13,207 nt of DNA from assembly GCA_013695115.1 (NCBI GenBank), contig JACDBD010000167.1, positions 1 to 13,207 of the forward strand, in the 5' to 3' direction. Below are positions 6,500 through 13,207 of the stretch, one piece after another; the stretch's first letter is position 1; every line of letters begins with the position of its first letter. Under the pieces are notes generated by a model that did not search any database, had not been told where the DNA came from, and saw only the letters and a program-made list of their open reading frames with translations. This DNA comes from Actinomycetota bacterium (GTDB taxonomy: Bacteria > Actinomycetota > Acidimicrobiia > IMCC26256 > JACDBD01). The position numbers and the translations under genes are program-made.

Positions 6500-8047
6500 G
6501 TGATCGACGACGCCCGCAGCCTCTGGGAGCTGATCGAGCGCCGGGCCGACGCCACGCCCGACGCTCTCCTCGGCATCGACGAGGACAAGCGCACGATGAG
6601 CTTCGGCGACTACAAGACCGCGGCCGAACGCGCCGCCGCCGGCCTCACCGAGCTCGGGCTCGGCGAGGGCACGGCAGTGTCGTGGCAGCTGCCGACGTGG
6701 TCTGAGTCGATCGTGCTCGTCGGGGCCCTCTCCCGCCTCGGTGTGGTGCAGAACCCGATCCTGCCGATCTACCGTGAGCGCGAGGTCGGTTTCGTCACCC
6801 GCCAGACCGGCGCCAAGCTCCTCGTGGTTCCGGGGGAGTGGAAGGGCTACGACTACGAGGCGATGGCGCGCGCCATCGCCGAGGGGCAGCCCGGGCTCGA
6901 CATCCTCGTCGTGAGTCGCGAGCTCCCGGGGGGCGACCCCGCCGGTCTGCCGGCCGCGCCGCCGACGCCGGACGATGCCGACGACGCGCCGATTCGCTGG
7001 GCCTTCTACACCTCGGGCACGACCGCCGATCCCAAGGGGGCGCGCCACACCGACCGCACGATCATGGCGTCGGCGGTCGGGATGGTGCAGGCGCTCGAGG
7101 TCGGCGAGGACGATCGCAGCGCGATGGTGTTCCCGTTCACCCACATCGGTGGGATCGGGTGGCTGTTCGCGGCGATGATGACGGGCTGCCAGGCCATCGT
7201 CGTCGAGGCGTTCGACCCGGCGACCACGATCCCGGTGCTCCAGCGTGAAGGTGTGACGCTGGCGGGCGCAGGCACGCCGTTCCACATGGCGTACCTCGCG
7301 GCCCAGCGCGAGCACCCGGACCAGCCGCTGTTCCCCAACGCCCGCGCGTATCCCGGTGGTGGCGCAGCCAAGCCGGCGCAGCTCCACTACGACGTGAAGA
7401 AGGAGCTCGGCGGCGTCGGTGTGGTGTCGGGTTGGGGGTTGACGGAGACGCCGATCCTCACGATGTGCTCGGTGCGCGACCCCGACGACAAGCTCGCCGC
7501 CACCGAGGGCCGGCCCACCCCCGGCGTAGTACTGAAGGTCGTGAAGCTCGACGGCACGCCGGCCGAGCCGGGCGAGGAGGGCGAGCTCCGGGCCAAGGGC
7601 CCGATGCAGTGCAAGGGCTACCTCGACGACTCGCTCAACGCCGACGCGTTCGACGAGCAGGGCTTCTTCCGCACCGGCGACCTCGGCACTCAGGACGCCG
7701 ACGGCTACGTCACCATCACCGGCCGTCTCAAAGACGTCATCATCCGCAAGGGCGAGAACATCAGCGCCAAGGAGGTCGAGGACCTCCTGTTCACGAGTCC
7801 CGACATCGCCGACGTGGCGGTGATCGGGTTGCCCGACCCCGCGTCGGGGGAGCGGGCGTGCGCGGTGCTCGTGCCCAAGGACCCGGCGGCACCCCCGACG
7901 CTCGACGACCTCGCGTCGTTCTGCAAGGACGCCGGGCTCATGACCCAGAAGATCCCCGAGCAGCTCGAGATCGTCGACGCCCTTGCGCGCAACGCGACCG
8001 GGAAAGTGCTGAAGCACGAGCTGCGCCAGCAGTACTCGAAGCAGTAG
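6500..8047 (+). CDS. Acyl-CoA synthetase, cyclohexanecarboxylate-CoA ligase-like
   Basis: A 515-aa class I adenylate-forming ligase. Motifs: YTSGTTADPKG (170-180), GWGLTE (311-316), RTGDLG (391-396), GRLKDVIIRKGENIS (408-422) and the catalytic Lys502 in ATGKVLK. The block NPILPIYREREVGFV (85-99) recalls cyclohexanecarboxylate- or 2,3-dihydroxybenzoate-type ligases, so the substrate may be an alicyclic or aromatic acid; this is recognition from memory, not a search. Start: GTG at 6500 with GGAGGAG (6489-6495) four bases upstream, in the 15-base gap after the SDR gene. It differs clearly from the ligase at 4163-5683, so it is not a recent duplicate. The two may act on different intermediates, for example side chain and ring acids. 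Confidence 0.94.
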   Translation: MIDDARSLWELIERRADATPDALLGIDEDKRTMSFGDYKTAAERAAAGLTELGLGEGTAVSWQLPTWSESIVLVGALSRLGVVQNPILPIYREREVGFVTRQTGAKLLVVPGEWKGYDYEAMARAIAEGQPGLDILVVSRELPGGDPAGLPAAPPTPDDADDAPIRWAFYTSGTTADPKGARHTDRTIMASAVGMVQALEVGEDDRSAMVFPFTHIGGIGWLFAAMMTGCQAIVVEAFDPATTIPVLQREGVTLAGAGTPFHMAYLAAQREHPDQPLFPNARAYPGGGAAKPAQLHYDVKKELGGVGVVSGWGLTETPILTMCSVRDPDDKLAATEGRPTPGVVLKVVKLDGTPAEPGEEGELRAKGPMQCKGYLDDSLNADAFDEQGFFRTGDLGTQDADGYVTITGRLKDVIIRKGENISAKEVEDLLFTSPDIADVAVIGLPDPASGERACAVLVPKDPAAPPTLDDLASFCKDAGLMTQKIPEQLEIVDALARNATGKVLKHELRQQYSKQ

Positions 8048-8050
8048 CCC

Positions 8051-8977
8051 GTGCCCCTTCCCCGGGAGCTGAAGGACCTCGCGGCCAAGGTCTCGAACTG
8101 GGGCCGCTGGGGCGCGAACGACCAGCGCGGCACGCTCAACCTCATCACTCCCGAAGCGGTGCAGCGGGGCGCGGCCGCGGTGCGCACGGGCGTGACCTTT
8201 CCGCTGTCGATCCCGTACGACGACGACGGCCCCCAGACCGGCGCGATCCCCGGCCGGATCAATCCCAAGCACACGATGCTGATGGCCAACGCGCCCTTCA
8301 CCGGCGACATCGCCGACTTCTGCACCAGCGACGACATTGTCGAGATGGGGGTGCAGGCGGCCACCCACTGGGATGCGCTCGCCCACGTCGGCTACGAGGG
8401 CAAGCTCTACAACGACGTTCCGTTCGACGCGGTGAACGACTCGGGCGCGTCGAAGCTGGGGATCGAGCAGTACGGGCCCATCGTCACCCGGGGCATCCTC
8501 CTCGACGTCGCCCGGCTCAAGGGCGTCGAGTACTTCGAGGACAACTACGCCATCACCGGCGACGACCTCGACGCCGCCGCCAGACAGTCCGGCATCACGG
8601 TCGAGTCGGGCGACATCGTGCTCGTGCGGACGGGCCAGATGGAGTGGTTGCGGCGGGGCGACAAGGTCCGCTTCAACGACCCCACCCCCGGCCTCGGTGT
8701 GGGCTCGATCGAATGGCTCCACGACCGCGAAGTCGCGGCCGTGGCCACCGACACGCTGGTGTTCGAGGTGTGGCCGTGCGAGGACCCCGCGGTGCTCCTG
8801 CCCGTCCACATGATCGACCTGCGCGACATGGGCCTGGTGCAGGGCCAGCTCTGGCACCTCGACGACCTCGCCGCCGACTGCGCGAGCGACGGCCGTTACG
8901 AGTTCCTCCTCGCGGCCACGCCGTTGCCGATCACCCACGCGGTCGGCGGGCCGGTCGCGCCCACCGCGACGAAGTAG
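8051..8977 (+). CDS. Cyclase-family (kynurenine-formamidase-like) metal-dependent hydrolase
   Basis: A 308-aa protein of the cyclase family (PF04199 type), whose members include bacterial kynurenine formamidase, isatin hydrolase and polyketide cyclases. The metal-site motif is ATHWDALAHVGYEG (104-117), with probable ligands His106, Asp108 and His112. The GDIVLVRTG block (187-195) and the region around PVHMIDLRDMGL (251-262) also fit the family. The N-terminal NWGRWGANDQRGTLNLIT (16-33) is typical of a large uncharacterised actinobacterial/proteobacterial branch. Start: GTG at 8051, only three bases after the ligase stop, so it is co-transcribed and perhaps coupled. The role is probably hydrolysis of a lactone, amide or cyclic diketone intermediate; the exact reaction is unknown. 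Confidence 0.92.
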   Translation: MPLPRELKDLAAKVSNWGRWGANDQRGTLNLITPEAVQRGAAAVRTGVTFPLSIPYDDDGPQTGAIPGRINPKHTMLMANAPFTGDIADFCTSDDIVEMGVQAATHWDALAHVGYEGKLYNDVPFDAVNDSGASKLGIEQYGPIVTRGILLDVARLKGVEYFEDNYAITGDDLDAAARQSGITVESGDIVLVRTGQMEWLRRGDKVRFNDPTPGLGVGSIEWLHDREVAAVATDTLVFEVWPCEDPAVLLPVHMIDLRDMGLVQGQLWHLDDLAADCASDGRYEFLLAATPLPITHAVGGPVAPTATK

Positions 8978-9032
8978 CGCAGAACCGCCCGAAGTCCCGC
9001 CGAAGCGACAATCGCGACATCCGGGGCACCGG

Positions 9033-9038
9033 TAGGGT
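9033..9038 (+). promoter_or_regulatory. Possible -10 element of the LuxR-family regulator
   Basis: TAGGGT matches the actinobacterial TANNNT pattern 21 bases before the GTG at 9060, inside the 82-base gap after the cyclase gene. No convincing -35 was found; GCGACA occurs at 9005-9010 and 9014-9019 but at poor spacing. This is a weak call. The rest of the gap (8978-9059) shows no terminator. Confidence 0.25.
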
Positions 9039-9059
9039 TCCTCGGGGGTGAGATGAGCC

Positions 9060-11987
9060 GTGGCCGATCCTCGAACGGGAACCGCCGCGACCGCGCCGGT
9101 GCTCTGCGCCCGCGTCATCGGACGGGATCGCGAGCTCGGTGCGCTGCGGGCTGCGCTCGACGAGGCACGCGCGGGCCGGGGGAGCGTCGTCTTCCTGGCA
9201 GGAGAAGCCGGGATCGGAAAGTCTCGGCTCGCGCACGAGGCGGCAACCGTTGCGCGCTCGCGCGGCATGGTCTTGCTTCGCGGTCGGGCGGTGCAGGCCG
9301 CGAGCCCGGTGGCGTACCGGCCGCTGGCCGAGGCGCTGTGCTCGCCCGGTCGCGCCGGCGAGCTGCCGGACACCCCCGAGCTCGCGCCATTCCGCGCCGT
9401 GCTCGGTCGCCTGATCCCCGAATGGCGGGAGGAGCGTGGCGGCAGTCTCGACGATTCGGTCGTGCTCCTGGGGGAGGCCGTACTGCGCTTTCTCCGAGCA
9501 GTCGCCGGCGGCGACGGAGGCCTGATGATCCTCGAGGACCTGCATTGGGCTGACCCCGAGACCGTCCAGGTCGTGGAGTACCTGGCCGACAACCTCCGGT
9601 CCGAACCCGTCCTCTGTGTCGGCACGCTGCGGGTGGAGGACAAGACGCCGGCGCTCGACTTGGCGCGCACGCTGCAGTCTCGGCGCGTTTCCGAAGTGCT
9701 CGACCTCTCACGGCTCGGCGAACCCGCAGTCGCCGAGATGGTGCGCGACTGCCTCGGTTGCACGGACCTGCCGAACGAGATCGTGGGGCTGGCGTCCCGC
9801 GCCGAAGGCGTCCCGTTCCTCGTCGAGGAGATCCTGGCGACCTCCGTCGCTGCCGGTGCGCTCGTGGACGAAGGCGGCGCTTGGGTGGTTGGGACCGGCG
9901 CCCCGGTCGTGCCCCTGACCTTCGCCGACAGTGTGCGGCGCCGACTGGGCACCCTGGGAGACAACGCTCGGAGTGTGCTCGCGGCGGCGGCGGTGCTCGG
10001 CCGCCGCTTCGACTGGGCGTTGATCTCACCGATCACAGGACTCGGCGAACCCGAGGTCCTGGCGGCGCTGCGGGCCGCCGTCGACGCGCAGGTCGTGGCG
10101 ACGGAGGACGACGGAGCGGCGTTCCGGTTCCGGCACGCGTTGACCCGCGACGCCGTGCTCGGCGACCTGCTCCCGCCCGAGCGGGCCGCCCTGTCGGCTC
10201 GGGTGCTCGACGTGATCGAGGCGGAACATCCCGGTCTGCCGGGCGAATGGTGCGAGCTCGCGGCCGAGATGGCCGAGACGGCCGGCCGGCGCGAGGACGC
10301 GGCCCTCCTTCTTCTGGAAGCCGGCCGACGCGCGCTCGGGCGAGGCGCGCTCGTGACCGCCGAGACCACCCTCGACCGGGCGAGGCGTCGCGCTCCCGTC
10401 GACTCGGCGACGATCCTCGACATCGAGGAGTGCCTCAACGAAGTCCTGAGCCTCGCCGGCAAGCGCGACCGGGTGGTCGAGGTGGCCGGTTCGCTGCTGG
10501 CGCGACTCGGGGGGGCGCCCGAGCTGGCGCCGCGGCGCGCCGAAGTCCAGCTTCGCTTGGCACGCGCCGCGGTGGCAGCCACGCGCTGGTCCGACGCGCA
10601 CCAGCCGCTGAATGCGGCGCGGGCCTACGCGGAAGAGGCCGGCGACGAGGGGCTCACGGCGCGGGCCGACGCGCTCGGAGCACACCTCGCGATGGGAGAG
10701 CAGCATCCTGAGAACGCATCCCGCCTCGCCCGCACTGCGCTGGACACGGCGGAGCGAGTCGACCTGCCCGAGGTGGCCTGCGAGGCGCTCGAGATCATCG
10801 GTCGGTGCGAGCGCCCCGTCGACCTCGACGCGGCCGAGGCTGCCTTCGCGCGTGCGCATACCGTCGCTGACGAGCACGGATTGACCGTGTGGCGGGTCCG
10901 CGCCCTCCATGAGCTGGGCACGATCGACCTTCTGCGGAGGGGTGGTCTCGAGCGGCTCGAGGAGGCGCGAAAGCTCGCGGTGAGCGCGGGTGCGCTGGCG
11001 ACGGTGGCTGTACTGGACGTGCAGATCGCAGCCGCGCACATGGTGCGCGACGACGTCGAGCCGGTGCTCTCGATCGCCCGCCGGTCGGCCGATCTCGCCC
11101 GCCGGCTCCATCTCGACCTGACCTACGCCGCTGCCCGAGCGTTCGAGGCCGCCGCCCACGCCCGCGCCCGGCGCCGATCGGCGATGGAGGAGTGCATCGC
11201 CGACGCGCTCGTGCATGCCGGTGGCGACCCGAGCATCGTGATGGCCACCATCGTCCAGCGCGTCATCTGCGCCCTGGTGGAAGAGGATCGCTCGAGAGCG
11301 ATCCCCGACCTCGACGAGGCCATGAGGTTGGCGCGCGAGCCCCGGGGTGACCAGGCCAGCGGGCCTACTCCGGGTCTCTGGGCGCTCACGCGCGTGATCG
11401 ATCCCGCGACCGAAGCTGCGGCGGTCGAGGAGGCGGGCGAGCCGGTGCACTTCTGGGCCTGGGCCTACCTGAGATACGCGGAAGCGGTCGTGCTCGGCCG
11501 GGCCGGACGCGAGGACGAGGCCGCCACGATGATGGATTCCGGCGACGAGCGGCTCGCCGGGTTCGAGTGGCTGCGCCTCTACGGCCGCCGCCTGGTCGCC
11601 GAGGCGGCGATCGAAGACGGGTGGGGCGCCCCGGAGGCCTGGCTGCGCGAGGCGCTGGCGTTCTTCAGCGAGCGGGGTGACGACGCCATCGCGTCCGCCT
11701 GCCGCTCGTTGCTCCGTCGTGCCGGCGCTTCGGTGCCCCGGCAGCGGACCGGTGTCGGGGATGTCCCCGGGCCACTCCGGGCTCTCGGCGTCACCGCCCG
11801 CGAGCTGGAGGTCATCCGGCTGCTGGCCGACGGGATGTCGAACAAGGACATCGCCGCCCGCCTCTACCTCTCGCCCCGGACGGTCGAGCGCCATGTCTCG
11901 AATCTGACCGCCAAGGCGGGGGTTGAAGGCCGCTCCCCGCTCGTCGCCTGGGCGGCCCGTTCGACCGGAGAGTCCAGGACCGCCTGA
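9060..11987 (+). CDS. LAL-type LuxR-family transcriptional regulator with AAA ATPase domain
   Basis: A 975-aa regulator of the LAL (large ATP-binding LuxR) class. The N-terminal AAA/NACHT-like ATPase begins at VIGRDRELGAL (19-29), with Walker A GEAGIGKS (48-55) and Walker B LMILEDLHWAD (155-165). An FRFRHALTRDAV segment near 355 is common to these proteins. Residues of about 380-900 are Ala/Leu/Arg-rich helical repeats of TPR type. The LuxR helix-turn-helix is at about 909-965 (LTARELEV-like start, then SNKDIAARLYLSPRTVERHVSN). Such proteins are ATP-dependent activators, often triggered by a small ligand. Start: GTG at 9060 with a purine-rich GGGGGTGAG about eight bases upstream. It follows the catabolic arm in the same direction and may control it, but LAL genes often lie beside unrelated targets. 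Confidence 0.93.
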   Translation: MADPRTGTAATAPVLCARVIGRDRELGALRAALDEARAGRGSVVFLAGEAGIGKSRLAHEAATVARSRGMVLLRGRAVQAASPVAYRPLAEALCSPGRAGELPDTPELAPFRAVLGRLIPEWREERGGSLDDSVVLLGEAVLRFLRAVAGGDGGLMILEDLHWADPETVQVVEYLADNLRSEPVLCVGTLRVEDKTPALDLARTLQSRRVSEVLDLSRLGEPAVAEMVRDCLGCTDLPNEIVGLASRAEGVPFLVEEILATSVAAGALVDEGGAWVVGTGAPVVPLTFADSVRRRLGTLGDNARSVLAAAAVLGRRFDWALISPITGLGEPEVLAALRAAVDAQVVATEDDGAAFRFRHALTRDAVLGDLLPPERAALSARVLDVIEAEHPGLPGEWCELAAEMAETAGRREDAALLLLEAGRRALGRGALVTAETTLDRARRRAPVDSATILDIEECLNEVLSLAGKRDRVVEVAGSLLARLGGAPELAPRRAEVQLRLARAAVAATRWSDAHQPLNAARAYAEEAGDEGLTARADALGAHLAMGEQHPENASRLARTALDTAERVDLPEVACEALEIIGRCERPVDLDAAEAAFARAHTVADEHGLTVWRVRALHELGTIDLLRRGGLERLEEARKLAVSAGALATVAVLDVQIAAAHMVRDDVEPVLSIARRSADLARRLHLDLTYAAARAFEAAAHARARRRSAMEECIADALVHAGGDPSIVMATIVQRVICALVEEDRSRAIPDLDEAMRLAREPRGDQASGPTPGLWALTRVIDPATEAAAVEEAGEPVHFWAWAYLRYAEAVVLGRAGREDEAATMMDSGDERLAGFEWLRLYGRRLVAEAAIEDGWGAPEAWLREALAFFSERGDDAIASACRSLLRRAGASVPRQRTGVGDVPGPLRALGVTARELEVIRLLADGMSNKDIAARLYLSPRTVERHVSNLTAKAGVEGRSPLVAWAARSTGESRTA

Positions 11988-11990
11988 CTG

Positions 11991-12038
11991 GCCGGGCCTC
12001 CCAATATGCGGGCCCCTATATGCCGGGCCTCCTATATG
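11991..12038. repeat. Three tandem copies of a GGGCC-CC-(T/A)ATATG element
   Basis: After the LuxR-family gene the motif GGGCC(T)CC followed by AATATG or TATATG occurs three times, with the ATATG cores starting at 12003, 12017 and 12033. GCCGGGCCTCC is repeated exactly at 11991-12001 and 12022-12032. In a GC-rich genome these AT-rich cores stand out. They could be binding sites for a regulator of the downstream hydrolase gene, or remnants of a local duplication. The rest of the 164-base gap (11988-12151) shows only an 8-bp direct repeat CTCCCTCA (12067-12074, 12091-12098) and the ribosome-binding site of the next gene. Confidence 0.6.
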
Positions 12039-12042
12039 GGGG
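12013..12042 (+). terminator. Hairpin after the LuxR-family gene, possible terminator
   Basis: CCCCTATAT (12013-12021) pairs with ATATGGGGG (12034-12042), nine pairs including one G-U wobble, around a 12-base loop. It begins 25 bases after the stop of the regulator gene. No U-tract follows, so if it is a terminator it would be the tail-less type often proposed in actinobacteria. It overlaps the repeated element, so it may instead be a regulatory site. Confidence 0.3.
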
Positions 12043-12138
12043 TAGCGGGGGCGGGGACTGGCGGCTCTCCCTCATGTGCTCGAAGCGCTCCTCCCTCACG
12101 ATGGCCTCGCGGCCTTCCGACCGCGCAAGCACGAGGAG

Positions 12139-12144
12139 AAGGAG
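12139..12144 (+). promoter_or_regulatory. Ribosome-binding site of the metallo-beta-lactamase-fold gene
   Basis: AAGGAG seven bases before the ATG at 12152. It favours this start over the in-frame ATG at 12101, which has no such site and would add a 17-residue basic N-terminus. Confidence 0.75.
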
Positions 12145-12151
12145 ATCGACC

Positions 12152-13207
12152 ATGACCAAGACCACCAAGACCACCAAGACCACCAAGCCCACCGGCCAGT
12201 TCTTCGCCGCGCCGCCGATGGCGGAGCCGGTGCTGCCCTGGCGGGCCGAGTACGGCAGCATCGACGACCCCGGCGAGGTGACCGACCTGGGCGGCGACGT
12301 CTACGTGTACACGTCACCCGACTACGCGCTCGACGTCAACACCGTCTTCGCCATCACGCCCGAGGGCGTCGTGGTGCTGGACAGCCAGCTGCTGCCCCGG
12401 CACGCCGAGGCGGTGGTGGCCGAGATCCGGGCCCGGACCGACAAGCCGATCCGGTACGTGACCAACAGCCACCACCACCCCGACCACGTCTTTGGCAACC
12501 AGGTCTTCCAGGCCGAGGGGGCCGAGGTGGTCTCGAGCTACTTCACCGCCCGGATGATCGACGCGAGCTCGTTCTGGTACCTGATGTTCCTCTCCGGCGT
12601 TTGGGGAGAGCACCTGCCTCAGGGGTACACGGTGCCGCGCGACACCTTCGTGCGCTCACGAGAGCTCTGGCTCGGCAAGACGGCGGTGCAGCTCTTCGAG
12701 TTCACCGACAGCACGACCGTGGCCGGCGAGTCCGTCGACGTGACCATGGCGTGGCTGCCGCAGGCGAAGGTGCTTCACGTCGCCGACACGGTGTGGCCGG
12801 GGTCGCACACGTTCTTCGCCGACGGGACCAGCGTGCCCGACTGGTTCGTCCAGCTCGACTACCTGCGCGATCTCGTCAGCGAGCTCAAGCCCCGGGTGAT
12901 CGTGCCCGGTCACGGCGCCCCCGGCGACGCCGGGATCATCGACGCCCAGGAGCGGTACCTGCGGGCGGTGGCCCGGATAGTGGAGCAGTACTGCCGGGGC
13001 GGTGAGGTGCAGCTCACCGACGAGGCGAAGGGGAAGCTCCGCCAGGAGATCGTCAACGAGTTCCCCGACCACCGGAACCACATCCCGCTCGACATCAGCC
13101 TCCAGCTGTTGCAGATGCTGGGGCCGGTCGCGTTCCTGGTCGGGCGGCCCGACGGGCGGCGGCGGCTCGGCTGCCGACGTTCCTCTAGCGAAGCGCGCGT
13201 GCAGGGC
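12152..13207 (+). CDS. Metallo-beta-lactamase-fold hydrolase (3' partial)
   Basis: The frame is open for 352 codons to the last base of the window, with no stop, so the gene is cut by the window edge. The metal motif HxHxDH is present as H107, H109, D111 and H112 in NSHHHPDHVFGN (105-116). The usual third His (HTPGD-type) is absent. In its place stand E193 (AGESVDV) and D212 (HVADTVWPG), exactly 19 residues apart, then His254 in PGHG. As recalled, SdsA1-type alkylsulfatases use two acidic ligands with this same spacing, so an alkylsulfatase-like or related hydrolase is possible. Residues 1-12 (MTKTTKTTKTTK) are low-complexity and encoded by a 9-bp repeat. There is no signal peptide. Residues after about 335 are Arg/Ser-rich and look unlike the family. 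The substrate is unknown. Confidence 0.85.
   Translation, partial: MTKTTKTTKTTKPTGQFFAAPPMAEPVLPWRAEYGSIDDPGEVTDLGGDVYVYTSPDYALDVNTVFAITPEGVVVLDSQLLPRHAEAVVAEIRARTDKPIRYVTNSHHHPDHVFGNQVFQAEGAEVVSSYFTARMIDASSFWYLMFLSGVWGEHLPQGYTVPRDTFVRSRELWLGKTAVQLFEFTDSTTVAGESVDVTMAWLPQAKVLHVADTVWPGSHTFFADGTSVPDWFVQLDYLRDLVSELKPRVIVPGHGAPGDAGIIDAQERYLRAVARIVEQYCRGGEVQLTDEAKGKLRQEIVNEFPDHRNHIPLDISLQLLQMLGPVAFLVGRPDGRRRLGCRRSSSEARVQG
12155..12190 (+). repeat. 9-bp tandem repeat encoding a Thr-Lys-Thr N-terminus
   Basis: ACCAAGACC is repeated three times exactly (12155-12181) and a fourth time with one change (ACCAAGCCC, 12182-12190). It encodes T-K-T units directly after the start codon. Because the unit is nine bases, copy-number change would alter the N-terminal length without shifting the frame. 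Confidence 0.9.

Noticed and set aside
8978..9059. Terminator or strong promoter in the gap before the regulator
   Set aside because: Only short direct repeats and a lone TAGGGT were found; no stable stem or paired -35/-10 could be supported.
9053..9553. ATG at 9053 as the start of a separate small gene
   Set aside because: Its frame gives an Arg-rich shadow. The Walker A and B motifs lie in the frame of the GTG at 9060.
6365..10582. A very long open frame (about 1400 codons) on the minus strand
   Set aside because: It runs antisense to the second ligase, the cyclase and half of the regulator, has Arg/Ala/Pro-rich composition and no recognisable domain. Such shadows are expected in high-GC coding DNA.
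10026..11894. A 622-codon minus-strand frame opposite the LuxR-family regulator
   Set aside because: It is antisense to the conserved TPR and helix-turn-helix coding region, with shadow-type composition.
12155..12190. CRISPR or regulatory tandem array
   Set aside because: The repeat unit is nine bases without spacers and lies inside a coding frame, so it is a coding microsatellite.
12076..13005. A 309-codon plus-strand frame overlapping the hydrolase
   Set aside because: The His/Arg-rich translation is a frame-shifted reading of the metallo-beta-lactamase-fold gene, whose motifs lie in the frame starting at 12152.

Overview
This is a very GC-rich window, roughly 70% G+C by eye, with GTG starts, tight overlapping genes and actinobacterial protein families. 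It most likely comes from the chromosome of an actinomycete-type bacterium, possibly Mycobacteriales or Acidimicrobiia; the exact lineage cannot be fixed from the sequence. No RNA genes, insertion sequences, CRISPR arrays or phage genes were seen.

The core is a two-armed catabolic cluster reading outward from a short divergent region at about 5684-5734. The leftward (minus) arm encodes, in transcription order, an acyl-CoA ligase (5683-4163), a 265-aa protein of unknown function with a dimeric alpha/beta-barrel-like motif (4166-3369), a thiolase-fold protein lacking the thiolase cysteines (3360-2185), its DUF35 zinc-ribbon/OB partner (2188-1763), a fumarylacetoacetate-hydrolase (FAH) family enzyme (1736-909), and two small DUF202 membrane proteins (889-518 and 438-79). 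Several junctions are translationally coupled (ATGA at 4163-4166, GTGA at 2185-2188). The rightward (plus) arm encodes an SDR dehydrogenase (5735-6484), a second acyl-CoA ligase of another subfamily (6500-8047) and a cyclase-family metal hydrolase (8051-8977), separated by 15 and 3 bases.

Together these suggest breakdown of an organic acid, perhaps cyclic or steroid/terpenoid-like: CoA activation, alcohol oxidation, retro-aldol C-C cleavage by the thiolase-like/DUF35 pair, and hydrolysis by the cyclase and FAH enzymes. No acyl-CoA dehydrogenase or enoyl-CoA hydratase is in the window, so the pathway must rely on genes elsewhere. The substrate is inferred, not shown. The divergent region holds an imperfect palindrome (5685-5705) containing an actinobacterial -10-like hexamer on each strand. 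This suggests one repressor switching both arms and a leaderless leftward transcript.

To the right lie a large LuxR-type (LAL family) ATPase regulator (9060-11987), a 164-base intergenic region with a repeated GGGCC..CC-TATATG element and a hairpin (11991-12042), and a metallo-beta-lactamase-fold hydrolase that runs off the window (12152 onward). That enzyme has an alkylsulfatase-like set of metal ligands and an N-terminus encoded by a 9-bp tandem repeat.
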